From Phycomyces nitens (Eukaryota; Mucoromycota; Mucoromycetes; Mucorales; Phycomycetaceae): a DNA stretch of 64,000 nucleotides. The notes beneath the pieces are model-generated. The model did no database searches. It had not been told where the DNA came from and worked only from the letters and a program-made list of their open reading frames with translations. How positions within the stretch are numbered: position 1 is the stretch's first letter; every line of letters starts with the position of its first letter. A program made the translations under genes and the position numbers. The DNA lies in contig JAHRBC010000001.1 of NCBI GenBank assembly GCA_022702545.1, forward strand, positions 1,798,001-1,862,000. The letters are read 5' to 3'. Below, in pieces: positions 44,426-56,034 of this stretch.

Positions 44426-46031
44426 ATGCCACCATTTCACCCTTCCAGTAAAAGACCCTCGTTTGTCAATTTTCCTATCCCCTTTGACCATCCTTATATA
44501 CTCCCGACCCTTCTCTTGACCGTATCCGCCTCGTCGTTGGTCTATTATTACCTCCAAGCAACTCATGCAGCAGATCTCATCGAGGCAGTAAGACATCGTG
44601 ACATTCGTAGACGACGCACGCTCAAACGACCCGAGGAAAGATATGCAAGTCTCAAGGTAAATAACCATATTATGGACCTTGGTCATTTGTATTAATATGT
44701 TTGTTTAAATAAGATTGACCGCCTGTTTGTGAATCCATTCAAAGAATGGCAGCCAGTGTCCTGGTGGGTTGCTGTTTTGTTTTGGTTTCCTCGGTGGAAA
44801 AACAATGGGATCCCAAAGTCAATCAAGGTAACAAGAGACAACAATAGGATGATAATAATGAGGAATCCAAACAGGCATTAGACCAGAGCTTGCCACTCCA
44901 GACTCCTTCATTTGAAATCATCTTTCCACCTGCCGAGTCAACCGTGTTGGAAAGGACCAACCCGGTCACCTTTACATGGCTTGGGTAAAGATATAGATTG
45001 GAAATCTCAGGGAGTACATAAGAGGTAGCATATACACTCATAATAAATTATATTGCTATCTAGGCACTCGACCTGTCTGATGACAATCGACGGCATCACT
45101 GTCCTAACCGATCCAGTATTCAGTGACTGTCTTGGGCCTCCTCGACTTGGGGGTCCAAAACGACTGAGACCACCAGGATGTGAATTAAAGGACATACAAG
45201 ACAAGATTGATATCGTACTGGTGTCTCATAATCACTTTGATCATCTGGGTAAGTCCTTGCGAGAGAGAAGCCGGACTGAAATCTCTCTGCAGACGAATCG
45301 GTTGTACAGACCCTTGGAAATACAGTGACATGGTACATACCCCTTGGACTTCGGGATTGGTTTGTCAACTTGGGTGTAGATAATGTAAGTGATGTAATGT
45401 AATATGAACAAGTCTATTTGGTGATCTGATATGATAGGGTGCCTTAGGTGATTGAACTAGACTGGTGGCAGGAGATACATCACAAGGAGACACCTGATAT
45501 TGTTATCGCATGCGTGCCGGCCATGGTGAGAATACAACCCTTTTTGAAATCAACCTTAACATATTGAAACATATAGCATTGGAGTGGTATGAGAAAGCCA
45601 TTTGATATAAATGAGACTCTCTGGTGTAGCTTTGTGGTTCGATCTTCCAAGTATCGACTGTTTTTCTGGTAAGGTTAAAATACTAACGAGCCTATTCTGC
45701 CTCTGCTTATGCCTCTGCTTATGCCTCTATCAGTGGCGATGGTGGCTATGTCCCGGATCTATTCAAGGCAATTGGAGAAAGATATGGTCCATTTGAACTG
45801 GCAGCATTGCCGATCGGTGGCCATGAAGCCAAGCGTCCACAGCAGCACATGTCTGCAGAACAGGCTGTACAAGTACATAGGGCAATCGGGTGCCCCAGAT
45901 TGTCTGTAGGCATTCACTGGGGTACATTTATGCTCTCAAACGAGCATTACCTGGCACCACGGAAATTCATTGAACAATGTGGAGAAAAAGGGTTCAAGAC
46001 AACGGCCCTGGGAGAGACATTGGCCCTTTAG
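44426..46031 (+). CDS. FMP30: NAPE-hydrolysing phospholipase D-like metallo-beta-lactamase (Fmp30)
   Basis: A zinc hydrolase releasing N-acylethanolamines from N-acyl-phosphatidylethanolamine. Yeast Fmp30 is the mitochondrial counterpart. The start MPPFHPSSKRP is followed by a membrane span (ILPTLLLTVSASSLVYYYL). Then FVNPFKEWQPVSWW, TFTWLGHSTCLM, VLTDPVFSDCLGPP and the metal motif VSHNHFDHL (H-x-H-x-D-H). Next come TWYIPLGLRDWF, AMHWSGMRKPF, FCGDGGYVPDLF and VGIHWGTFMLSNE, with HEAKRPQQHM in place of the usual substrate-loop residues. Exons lie near 44426-44656, 44714-44826, 44873-44989, 45064-45247, 45291-45385, 45450-45523, 45576-45670 and 45733-46031. The last ends with the TAG at 46029-46031. 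Confidence 0.9.
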
Positions 46032-46579
46032 CTTATAGAAATAAACTCCTTGCAGTAAAGCAACTGTGCAAATTTACACCCTTGATATTACTCTACGGCA
46101 AGGAATGTACATTTACCCTGCCTATCCACATAACTGCACGGTTACTCAATTGACTAAATGGCCAATCTAGAGAGCCGGTTAGACTAGGCTATCTTGGTCT
46201 GATTTGATTTTGATTTGGCTTGATTTGCTTTGTCTTGCTTTGCCTTGGCGTATATTTGCATACACTGTTTATTTACTCAATGGCCTGAGGATCTTTCTAA
46301 CAACAAGAATACCCTATTCGTCTACAAAAAAACAACTCCTTTTTAAAAGCTTCTTTAAGCCAAACCACAACTACAACTACAACAAAACCAAAGGGCCTTT
46401 TTTTTTCGAGAGTGAATAAAGTGCAGGACCCATGGTGGTGGATGACGTGAAGACTTGTCACGTGATTACTTCAATGGAAGGTAAGAGTGCCATTGACCCT
46501 GCCCTTGTTTGTTTATCGTGGCTTGTTGTCTAGTCTGAAAACCCTCTCTTTTGTCTCCCCACTCTTTGCACTTTCGACC
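46032..46579. other. QCR7 upstream region
   Basis: Holds a degenerate TTGAT/TTGCTT run at about 46200-46250. No gene seen. The QCR7 leader should lie in its last part. Confidence 0.5.
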
Positions 46580-47266
46580 ATGTCTCTCTCCCTCAAGAAC
46601 CTCGTCCAGAGCTCCAAGTTCCTTACTGGAATTCTCACCCCCGTCTCCAAGGTGTACGCTGGTGCTGCTGGTTATCAGAAAATCGGTAAATGACCGCTTG
46701 AATTAAACTCACCAGACAACTCAACATGCTGGCATCTTTTTTATTATTACCCATTCACGACCATTCAACCTTGACGATTCTAAACATCACCTTTCGATTA
46801 ATTGTCTACTCGGCCCAACCTTCAATTGCACACACACACACACACAAAACTGTCGATTTATAACGCTAACTTTCAACAATAACAAAATACGACAACATAT
46901 TAGGTCTCCGTTACGATGACTTGATTGCTGAGGAAAGTGACCTTGTCCAGGAGGCTCTCCGTCGTCTTGAGATTGCCGATCCCAAGGCTGCCTATGACCG
47001 TGCTTACCGCATTCGTGTTGCCCAGCAACTCTCTCTCTCCCACGCCCTCCTTCCCAAGGATCAGTGGGTTACCAACCAGCAGGTATGAAATCCGACCAAT
47101 ATAATATATGCCTTTAGAGAGAATTGTGGAAGAAAGGACTGATGAAAGAGCATATTTACTTGATATTCAGGACAAGAGATACCTCCAGCCTTTCATTGAC
47201 GAGGTTACCTCCGAGTACGCTGAACGTGAGGCCTTTGACAATGTCAAGTTGGCTGCTCGCAAATAA
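46580..47266 (+). CDS. QCR7: cytochrome bc1 complex subunit 7 (Qcr7/UQCRB)
   Basis: Matrix-side subunit of respiratory complex III near cytochrome b. Three exons, 46580-46685, 46904-47082 and 47171-47266, encode 126 residues, the usual length. The sequence runs [19 protein letters not shown], then [58 protein letters not shown], ending in a charged helix. The first intron is unusually long for this window (218 nt) and contains a CA run. Codon choice is strongly C-ended (for example CTC, GAC, ACC), suggesting high expression. Confidence 0.95.
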
Positions 47267-47592
47267 AATATTAACAAAAAGAAAAAAGGAAAGGGATATT
47301 ATATTACATAAAGTATACACTATTAAATAACTTTTTTTTGGATTTATATACCCAAAGAAAGACCAAGGGTGATCTGCTACCTTTATATATATATATGTAT
47401 ATTTGAGGCTATATAAATTCGTTTAAGCGTTGTCCTTTTGGCTTTATTCAAAAGGGATGTCACATGTATCGGGCCAAACTTCCACGCAGAAAGCCACCTT
47501 TAACAGATTTTATTTTATTTTTGCATTTACATTTACATACCTCCCCTACTGACATTTAGCCCTAGGTTATTTTAATTTCACTCTTTTGGTTA
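47267..47592. other. spacer between QCR7 and the F-box gene
   Basis: AT-rich, with a TA run at 47385-47400. It carries the QCR7 3' end and the F-box gene promoter. Confidence 0.5.
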
Positions 47593-48894
47593 ATGTTGAG
47601 TTTTCAATCCTTCTTCCTTTCTTTGTTCTTTCATTTTGTTCCGATGCCTTTGCTTGGTTTACCTTTTGAGATCCTCTTGTCTGTTCTCCGTCGACTTCCT
47701 GGCTCTTCATTGGCTCAGCTGTGTCTAACCAGTCGGGAAGCATACGAGACTTGCGTTCCTCTGCTCTATGGTCATCTCCGGCTAAGCTACCGCCATCACG
47801 TCCGGCAGTTGGCCATTGGAATGCAACATCGTCCACTTCTTCGAAAGACTATCGAGCTATATACACACAAGGTTACCCTACGTCCCAAGCAGAGTGGAAA
47901 CCACTGGCTAGTGGCAGACTTTTGCCGTCTTTTCCCAGAATTGAAACAAGTAAGAGAAGTGGTCTGTAGTCATTTTGGCTTTCTATCGGTCGACAGGGTA
48001 AGAGAACTGGCGGGCAGTCTGCCATACCTGACCCATGTAACTCTCAACCACTGCCGTCTGGTGGCTACCCAGCAACGAGACGAGGTACGCGAGATCGAGT
48101 GGGGATCAACCGACACAAGCAGTATCGATGATGAACAAGAGCAAGAAGTGATTGCACCCACTCCAAAATGTGAAGAGGTGTTTGAGAGGGTATTGCATCT
48201 CAATGCTCAGTGGACGGATTTCTCTGTTGCGGCAGCCACTCAGTTGCTATCTGCCATGCCGTTACTCGGCTGGATTGATCTCGGTGCAAATCACAATCGA
48301 ATCCCTGCCGCTAATGATGGTGTTGTGGCTAGTTTATGGGATCTGTGTCCATTGCTGAGACACATGTCGATATCGCTCCAGCAAGTAAGCGAGACAACCC
48401 TTTGTGAGCTTATCAGCAAGTTTGGCCCACAACTCCAGACTTTTGCGGTTCGATGTGATGGACTTGCGACTCTTGGTGCATTGGCGACCTATTGCACACG
48501 CCTGGAACGTCTGGTGATTAGGGCAGCAAACACGCCATGGACGGTCGAGTTTACTACCACTCCACCTGATGAAAATATTACAAACACTATGATAAGTATC
48601 CTCCAGCGCTGCCAGGGGCTTGTTCAACTGGAGATGGTGTCCTGGGTTATGCAAGATGTACCAGTGATCGTATGGCGTGCCATGGACACAGTAATCGAGA
48701 GACAAGGACCATGCCAACCGCTCTCCCTCAGCATTGCCCTGCAGCCACACAAAACGTGTCTAAAGCCAAAGCTATCTACGGAGGATCCTATTCAGGGGTA
48801 CCATCACGGAACGATTAGAAAGACCCTTAGACTAGAGCAAGAAGTCCTGCAGGAGATCCGCAAGGAGATTCATGGTCTTGCCTTGACATCCTAA
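47593..48894 (+). CDS. F-box protein with leucine-rich-like repeats
   Basis: An intronless gene. The ORF opens at 47593, but the ATG at 47644 (MPLLGLPFEILLSVLRRLPG) places the F-box right at the N-terminus and may be the true start. The extra 17 residues are hydrophobic. The F-box continues SSLAQLCLTSREAYETCVPLLY. The rest holds irregular leucine-rich repeat-like segments (LPYLTHVTLNHCRLV, MPLLGWIDLGANHN, CPLLRHMSISLQQV, CTRLERLVIRAANTP), with an acidic insert between. Such proteins are substrate adaptors of SCF ubiquitin ligases. The substrate is unknown. Length is 433 residues, or 416 from the second ATG. Confidence 0.85.
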   Translation: MLSFQSFFLSLFFHFVPMPLLGLPFEILLSVLRRLPGSSLAQLCLTSREAYETCVPLLYGHLRLSYRHHVRQLAIGMQHRPLLRKTIELYTHKVTLRPKQSGNHWLVADFCRLFPELKQVREVVCSHFGFLSVDRVRELAGSLPYLTHVTLNHCRLVATQQRDEVREIEWGSTDTSSIDDEQEQEVIAPTPKCEEVFERVLHLNAQWTDFSVAAATQLLSAMPLLGWIDLGANHNRIPAANDGVVASLWDLCPLLRHMSISLQQVSETTLCELISKFGPQLQTFAVRCDGLATLGALATYCTRLERLVIRAANTPWTVEFTTTPPDENITNTMISILQRCQGLVQLEMVSWVMQDVPVIVWRAMDTVIERQGPCQPLSLSIALQPHKTCLKPKLSTEDPIQGYHHGTIRKTLRLEQEVLQEIRKEIHGLALTS

Positions 48895-49394
48895 ATTCCT
48901 TTTTATTTTATTTTATTATATTTTATTATTATTATTATTATAATTATATATATAATTATAATTATAATTATAATAATTATATATATATATATATATTTTT
49001 GTATCTCTAGATTTTATTTATTTCTTTATTTCTTTCTATATTATTATTTTTTGCTGCACGCGTCTACGCATAAAAGCCTACACGTCCAATACACACTTGA
49101 CATTGTTTGATTCAAGTATAAAGCACACATTCCACATACAAGGCCATTAAAGTACATATTTTATTCAAGTAAATAAATGAAAATGAAATCAATACACAGG
49201 GACCCCTCAATAGCACTGTCTCCTTTTTACAACTATGAAAGGGTTCTAGTGTAATGCATTCTAAATAAATTAATTGCCATTCTGAGCAAGGAGATGGGCA
49301 TGAATTGGAGATCAACAGTCACTCTTTACAACTGCCTTGTAATGCCTTGATTTTTTCTTAAAATATATTTCTCTCTCTATATATATATAATAAT
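48895..49394. other. very AT-rich spacer
   Basis: A TTATT/ATAATTATA tract at about 48902-48998 dominates. A short palindromic ATAATTATAATTAT section could form cruciforms. No gene seen. Confidence 0.55.
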
Positions 49395-50143
49395 ATGGTA
49401 GGATCAAGGCTGCAGACCAAAGTGTGAAAGATGAGCTAACCAAAAGGACATGTTTGTAGTCGGTGAGTTGAATTTAGATGCATCTTGGATATTGATTGTC
49501 TCGAGACTGATTGATGCGTTTCAGTATTTCTTGCCTCATTTGACAAACGGTAAGGTTGATTGGCAATGGAATACAAGATTGACTTGTTTTCTACAGGATG
49601 GCAGGTAGATCAGGCAATCCTATCCGAAGAAGATCGAGTGGTGATTATTCGGTTTGGGCATGATTGGGATCCCACATGTATGAAGATGGATGAGATTTTG
49701 TATAGTATTGCGGAAAAGGTCAAGAACTTTGCGGTTGTCTATCTGGTAGACATCACAGAGGTTCCCGACTTTAACAAGGTAAAAGGATCAAGAGCAATAT
49801 ATATATATATATAGTGTGTGTGTGTGTGTCTATTAAGTCCCCTTTTTTTTAGATGTATGAATTGTATGATCCTTGCACAACCATGTTCTTCTTCCGCAAT
49901 AAACACATCATGGTTGATTTGGGTACTGGTAACAACAATAAGATCAACTGGGCACTCGATGACAAACAAGAGATGATTGACTTGGTAGAGGTGAGAAAAA
50001 TATTATGGAACCTGTGCACTCCCAGACCTTCTAATCATGGTTTGGCCTTGTAATCTTCATTTTAGACTGTGTACCGTGGAGCACGAAAGGGTCGGGGTTT
50101 GGTGGTTTCTCTAAAGGACTATTCTACGAAATACAAGTACTAA
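49395..50143 (+). CDS. DIB1: U5 snRNP thioredoxin-like protein Dim1/Dib1
   Basis: The U5 15-kDa protein of the tri-snRNP, almost invariant in eukaryotes. The secure exons are 49525-49549, 49597-49778, 49853-49990 and 50066-50143. They read YFLPHLTNGWQVDQAIL, VIIRFGHDWDPTCMKMDE, VVYLVDITEVPDFNKMYELY, MFFFRNKHIMVDLGTGNNN and ARKGRGLVVSLKDYSTKY, about 141 residues. The first residues come from a tiny upstream exon. One option is ATG at 49395-49397 (donor GTAGGA, an ATG-only exon). The other is ATGTTT at 49452 (donor GTAGTC). Both keep frame; the choice is open. It has the thioredoxin fold without the redox Cys pair, as usual. Confidence 0.93.
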
Positions 50144-50246
50144 ACCAATGTACTTGTAAACAAAGAGCTGTTTTATGTATAAAGAATGCGAAATAAAGAG
50201 ATGAAGGGTTTTGGGAATACGAAATGAGAGTGGGCACCTATTATAT

Positions 50247-50930
50247 CTATAAAGACCTTTCTTGTGCCTGCATAGACCGTTGGTTTTGGTAGTCAACCTT
50301 GCGTTGGCGTAAACGGTCTACCTTGTCCTGCACCTGTTCGATGGTAAATTTCGCCTTGTTGAATTTCCACTCGTACCACGTCGCAATCTCGCCTGTCCGG
50401 TTGTCCAATCGCTTGTTCAAAAGTGTCCACACCACTTTATCGCGAATAGACTGGTTATTGATCGTACTCTCGTCAACAGGTAGTTGGAGGGCCAGGCGTA
50501 TCCATTCGAGGCCAAGGTACTTTTCCTTTAATCTGCGGGTCATCACCTGGACCTTTACCTTGGCCACAATACTCGCAAAGGAAGTGTAAGCACTCGAGTC
50601 GTCAGTATCGATATTCTGGTCATAAGCGTTCTTGGTAGCCTTGAGGGCGGCGGTGGCGACAGGGATGAGATCTGCCAAGGAGGTCGAAGGGCAATCGAGG
50701 GAGCGAAGAGTTGTTTGTAGATGATTTCTGTGGGTATTCTGCTTCTGAACAACCAATAGGGGGTTGTCTGTGGGGGTTGGTGGCAATACATTGAGAGAGT
50801 CGTTTTTGGTGCAGGCGTTGGTTGGCTGTGGACTGTTTGGTGGGGTTGGTTGTGAGATGAGGGTTGGTTGAGAAGACTCATCGACAATGGAGAGATTGGT
50901 TAAAGGGCACTGTACAACACAGGTATTCAT
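50247..50930 (-). CDS. unknown 227-residue protein with C-terminal coiled coil
   Basis: An intronless frame that I do not recognise. The N-terminal third is Pro/Thr/Asn-rich and low in order (QPTLISQPTPPNSPQPTN). The middle is helical (LADLIPVATAALKATKNAY; VKVQVMTRRLKEKYLGLEWI). The C-terminus contains WTLLNKRLDNRTGEIATWYE and a charged helix (EQVQDKVDRLRQRKVDYQ). It lies tail-to-tail with DIB1, with 103 bp between stops, and divergent from the ubiquitin protease gene. Its amino-acid order and the clean start support a real gene. No function is proposed. Confidence 0.65.
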   Translation of the reverse strand: MNTCVVQCPLTNLSIVDESSQPTLISQPTPPNSPQPTNACTKNDSLNVLPPTPTDNPLLVVQKQNTHRNHLQTTLRSLDCPSTSLADLIPVATAALKATKNAYDQNIDTDDSSAYTSFASIVAKVKVQVMTRRLKEKYLGLEWIRLALQLPVDESTINNQSIRDKVVWTLLNKRLDNRTGEIATWYEWKFNKAKFTIEQVQDKVDRLRQRKVDYQNQRSMQAQERSL

Positions 50931-51168
50931 AATAATATAGAGGAAAGAAAAAGAGATTATATAGAAAATAGTCTAAATGAATTATGCAACTTTTTTTTTG
51001 TATTATTTTTTATTTATTTATTTTTTATTTATTAATTTATTTATTATATTATAGTATATTATATTATATATTACTATTGTTAGTATTATTGTTAGTATTA
51101 TTTTTATACCACTCGGATCTCTTGACACATAGTTCTCTTATTCTCACAAAAGACACCACTAGATAAAG

Positions 51169-51214
<46 letters not shown>

Positions 51215-51817
51215 AAATAGGTTTTTGGTTTGAAATAAAGATGCCCATCTATTACTAACATGCCGGCGACTTTATTTTATTCTTGCCATTAAATCAGTCT
51301 AGACGCTTGCTGATCTGCCCTAAAAGCCACTCTTGCAGCCAGGGTTTTGAAGAACAAGAAACAGAGAGAGTGAGAGTGAGAGAGTGAAAGATTGTTGTTG
51401 CAATATTATAGTACAACAGATTCACCCAACAAAGCTCCGCATCTCAGCGCTTAACAGGCCATTCTGACCCACCAAATGTCACCTGCTTAATCAACCTAGA
51501 CTCGGCCCATTTCCGACTGCCCGACAATTGTAGATAATGTAGTCTATACAAAAAGAATGGCTTGTTGGCATAAAGAAGTATATTGTACGATACAGCCATG
51601 TAGCCTACAACCAATATACACAATTATAATAGTCTCGAAAGGTCTATAAAGCAATCCCAAAATATGAACAGAATGGCTCCAATCTCCGGTTTCCGGCTCC
51701 ACACACCCGCATTTCCTTTTTCTCTTTTTCATTTCTCTATATTTCTTTCTCTTTAGCAAATAACTTGTGTGGGCCACGACAACACCAAATCAACCTCTTA
51801 TTACTCCCAATTCGCCA
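50931..51817. promoter_or_regulatory. divergent promoter region (unknown protein / ubiquitin protease)
   Basis: 887 bp between outward-facing genes. It contains TTTA/TTAT tracts at about 50990-51080, a TA/CA microsatellite at 51166-51215 and a GAGAGT run at about 51360-51390. Individual elements not assigned. Confidence 0.5.
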
Positions 51818-54143
51818 ATGGCGTCTTCATCAAACTACCACCTGTCAGCAATCGCAGCCGTCACAAGCATTGCCTTGGCAGCCTCGGGTTATGCCTTATC
51901 AAACTCCATCAATGACTCCAAACGACGAAGAAGACGCATCGCAACCAAGATTATGAAAGGTGATGACCAGCCATAGTCCATCCTCCCTATTAAACCAATC
52001 TTTTTCTTTCTAGAACGAGACGGAAAGTACATCCAAGGTCTAATCAACACTGGAAATTCATGCTTTGTCAATGCCGTCTTGCAGGTAAAAAAATAAATAA
52101 AAAAATAAAATAAAAAAATAATAAAAAATAAACAAACAATGATATAATCACCCATTCGATCCTGATCAAACTTCTTGTTTCTTAGGCACTCGCCACCCTG
52201 ACTTGTCTCAGGTCATACTTGGTAAGCAACCACGCCATAATCTCCTCAGACTTATCCCGATCCCTACTTCCCAGGCAGAGCGTGTTGATGACCCAGTAGA
52301 GGAACCCGGAGATGCACCCGTCACTAGAAATGAGGCTATCCTGAGATCAGTAGCCTATGCTCTCTATACAACTGTCGAAAGTAAGCACATTCCGTCTACT
52401 ATAGGTGCTCTTATAAACCATTATTAATCATAACAATAATAATTTGTAGTGCTAAATAGACCCCTGGCAAGGCCACGCTCGGCACTCCCGACTGATATTA
52501 TCGAGGCTTTGGAGAGAAAAACAAGAGGAACCATCAACCGTGATCAACAGGTAAGGCACCAGATTCAATATTCATCTATATATATTTTTTAAGACTTGGA
52601 CCTCTAGGATGCCCATGAATTATTCCAGATCATATCAAGTGCACTGACGGCCGAGGAAGAAGAACAGTACAACCCCCGGACAACATCTCTATTTGATTCA
52701 AACGCACTTCGCCAAATGACCCTAGAGACTGTAGGCAATCCTATGCAACCAGACACAGATAACCAATCTTTTTTTTTGTTCATTTGGGTCTAATAGGAAG
52801 CATTGACTAATAATGCCATGGAAAATTTCGAGACCTCTTCCATGTCTTCCATCGGCACAATGGGATCCATGTGGAGTTCATTCTCGGTATCGACTGTGGG
52901 AGGGCATCTTCACCCTCGCTCTCGTCGTCCACGAAACCCATTTACAGGTCTGGCTGCATCAAAAATCAGCTGCATGAAGTGCTCATACACAGCAAGTATT
53001 TCCATCTATTGTTCCTGTTTTGTTGGTCTAACCTTCTTTCTAGGCTCCCATTCGCCATCACACATTCGATAACATATCTCTGCCAGTACCACAGACGGTA
53101 AATATTAAACTTGATATTTAAAACCTATTAAACATTCCGAGTCTTTTAGGTGAACTGCACTATCGAGAGCTGTCTTGATACCTACACCAAAGTCGATACG
53201 CTTACCGACTTTCAGTGTCGTAAATGCGTCCTCATTTCCACAGTAGACGCACTCTCACGCGAGTTGGACCTTCAGCGGAGTCAAGCAGAAAACGGAACAG
53301 GCTCACCCGAGCGTATCAAGAGGCTTGAGCTGGATATCCATAGACTAAAGGACGCTATCCATTTCAATGTAGAAGCCTCACTGGTAAGCCACATTTTATT
53401 ATATTATTAATATTATTATTAATAATCATCATCATCATCTCTTACATCTCTTTCTATAGAAGGGAATTTCCCTACAGCCACCTGCCGAGATGGCCGGCAC
53501 CACTAAGCAGACCATGTTTGCCAATCCTCCAAAGGCCCTCTGTCTTCATCTCTCGCGCTCTGTCTATCACCCGTCTGGAAACATCCAAAAGAACCACTGC
53601 AATGTCAAGTTTGCCGAATTTCTTAATCTTTCGCCCTACACTACCAATGGATTCCTCAATACCGGGGACCCGTCTGCTGCCCTGAGTTCCCACAACGTTT
53701 CAGGCGGTTCGTCGGGGCGTCTTATGCCTTCTCCATCTCGAACTAGTCGCACCAGTCTTGTGTATCTGCGCAACATGGCGGGTGGACAGCGCTTTGTCCA
53801 TGGCCGAGATGGTCTAAACGTAGCCCTCAAATCCAAGGATGAAGACGACCAACGGATTATTCGGAACGCCCTTCCTTCCATGACCCTGCCTTCTTTGCGG
53901 GGTATTCAATATCGTCTGAGTGCTGTGGTTGTTCACTATGGTGGACATGACTCTGGCCACTTTATTACTTACCGCCGTAAGAAGCTTCCTACAGGTCTCG
54001 ATATTCGGTCACCTCTCGAGAGCAATGATTCTCGTCCACCCACCAAATTCTGGAGGTGTAGTGATCAAACGATCGATGAAGTCGATATTAATGTTGTTTT
54101 AGAAAGTGAAGCCTACATGTTATTTTATGAACGCGATGTTTAA
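51818..54143 (+). CDS. membrane-anchored ubiquitin protease, Ubp1/USP30-like
   Basis: A ubiquitin-specific protease with an N-terminal membrane segment (IAAVTSIALAASGYAL) followed by a basic stretch (KRRRRR), the layout of USP30 (mitochondrial outer membrane) and yeast Ubp1 (ER). Cys box: GLINTGNSCFVNAVLQ. QQDAHELFQIISSAL is the second conserved box. The zinc-ribbon part has C-x2-C in KISCMKCSYTA and C-x2-C in FQCRKC. His box: AVVVHYGGHDSGHFITYRR, ending in SEAYMLFYERDV. Exons lie near 51818-51958, 52015-52085, 52185-52221, 52276-52380, 52450-52551, 52608-52729, 52798-52994, 53043-53098, 53150-53382 and 53460-54143. USP30-type Cys/His spacing is inferred, so the organelle is uncertain. Confidence 0.88.
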
Positions 54144-54778
54144 ACAAGCAGAAAAAGATGAACCCTCCAAACTTTCCTCATAAATCCCTCTCCCTCTCCC
54201 TTTCTCTCTCTCTCTCTCTTATACACATTCCTCTCTTTGACCAATTCCCAAATTTTATACATCCGCAACCCCATTACACAATAAAGGATCGACGCGTTTT
54301 CCATCTTGCTTTCTGGAAATGCAAAAATGAGAACCTTTTTTTTTCTTAAACCACCTCTTTATACACTGATATTCTCTTTGGATTTTGTACATTTTATCTT
54401 AAAAGAATGTTTTTTTTAGACACCCTTAAATATTATATATATATTTATATACATAAAATGATCTTTAAAGAACTTGGAAAGTTACAAAACCCAAAAATAA
54501 TTAAGAAATTAAACATTTAAATATATTATCATGTGTATTGTGTGATAATTCTTTATCGGCTGGCGAGATTACAAGCAACTTTAGGCAACTTGCCGAAAAA
54601 CGTTCGACATAATCATATGCACCAAGCACAAGAAATCAGTGTTACTTTGAACCAATCATGACATGTCTTGGTATTTCTGGGATTTAATCCCTGTGGGGTT
54701 TCCCACATTTATAAATAAATAAATAAGCATTTAAAATATATAAATTAAAAATATATTTTAATTTTGATTCGTCTAAAT

Positions 54779-54850
54779 TACAGTGTTTCTATTTGAGATT
54801 GAGACAAATTAGGAAATATTTTAGAAGAATCAAAATATAATTGTAGACAA
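54779..54850. repeat. solo copy of the Tc1-like terminal repeat
   Basis: TACAGTGTTTCTATTTGAG is followed by ATTGAGAC, and GAATCAAAATATAATTG ends the block. This matches the right end of the 24.4-26.04 kb unit over about 70 bp, and the CTAAAT just outside the TA also matches. An inverted TTTTGATTCGTCTAAA / AGAAGAATCAAAAT pair borders it. Confidence 0.7.
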
Positions 54851-55866
54851 AAATGTATTTCGGTTTAATTTTAAACAAGGCCTTTATTTTTTTTATATGT
54901 ACAAACCTTTTTGTCATTGTATTGTTTTCTTTTCAAGCTCTTTTGGTTAGTGCCGGGACTCTTGCGTCAATTCAAAATTATATTTACGATATTCCAAATC
55001 AACCTCAGACACTTGAAAAACAAGATAGTAAAACGCGCTTTTTTGCTTTGCGGTCATAATCGCCTATTTAAGACTCAGAGGATAGGTGTACAGATCAATG
55101 TACCAGGAAATGATGATATCATTTAATAAACACTATACAAAAGACGAGAGAGATGGTTTTATCTATAGATAATCAGAATATTGGCAGAATGATTATATAA
55201 AGTATATATGTCCTTGATCCAATTGGAATTTTTACAATACTTATAAAACCAAAACATTCTTTTTTTTTTTTGGTGATTGGTTCCATAGGTCAATACCGTG
55301 TGGCAGTTTTAGTATAAATGCAGCTAGTTAAAAAGTAAAGCAACGTGGTTGTAATGGGCTGGTTTAGATGTAGTTGGTGACTAGTAAGATATCAACTGGG
55401 GTGAGATTTGACTGTATGAGAAATTATTAAAGACACTTGCAATGCAGCAAGTCTAGATCTGTTATTGCCAAGGTTCATCTTTGCGCCAGAATTTATGTTT
55501 GAATTGACATGTCTAGAACAATATTTTATTGGTCTTGTATACATGTGTCGCATTGATGCACAATTACCCTTGCTATACAACAATTGACCAATTATTTGCT
55601 ATAGTTCCTTATTATTACTATTTATATTTGCACTTTTATCTTTGTATAATCTTGGCGAGAATAAAATGGGATGTTTTCTTCCTAGGACTATGCGGTGCTT
55701 TCTCAATAGGCCTTTTGTTTCGAGATGAATAACAATATAGAAAAGATTTTCTTGTTTTCTCGACGCAAAAATATTGTTTCGCCGATTTATTTATTTTGGC
55801 GCCTACTAAATTATGTCGCATATTTTATCCATCAACCACACTTTTGTTTTTAAGAAAAAGGCATTG

Positions 55867-55925
55867 TATATTTATATTTATATTTATATTTATATTTATA
55901 TATGTATATTTATATATGTATATTT
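55867..55925. repeat. TTTATA tandem repeat
   Basis: About nine near-perfect TATATT/TTTATA hexamers. Confidence 0.85.
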
Positions 55926-56034
55926 GATTTGATGCAGAATTTAGGGATGTTGAATGTAGGACAAAATGAAGATGTGTAAATGATAACTGAGTAAAAAATG
56001 AAAAATGAATGTTGTTTCTATAATTTGTATATCT

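Larger units (their letters stand above)
54144..56034. other. 1.9-kb spacer with a solo Tc1-like end
   Basis: A CT-rich run at 54188-54219, the Tc1-like end at 54779-54850 and a TTTATA repeat at 55867-55925. Frames at 54853-55126 and 55529-55732 are hydrophobic or lysine-rich and show no family. I see no gene. Confidence 0.5.

Noticed and set aside
48902..48998. AT tract considered as a replication origin
   Set aside because: AT-richness alone is common in these spacers, and no defined origin motif can be shown.
54853..55126. Two overlapping plus-strand frames after the Tc1-like solo end
   Set aside because: One begins in a T-rich hydrophobic tract and the other is Lys/Ile-rich. No homology or splice pattern supports a gene.
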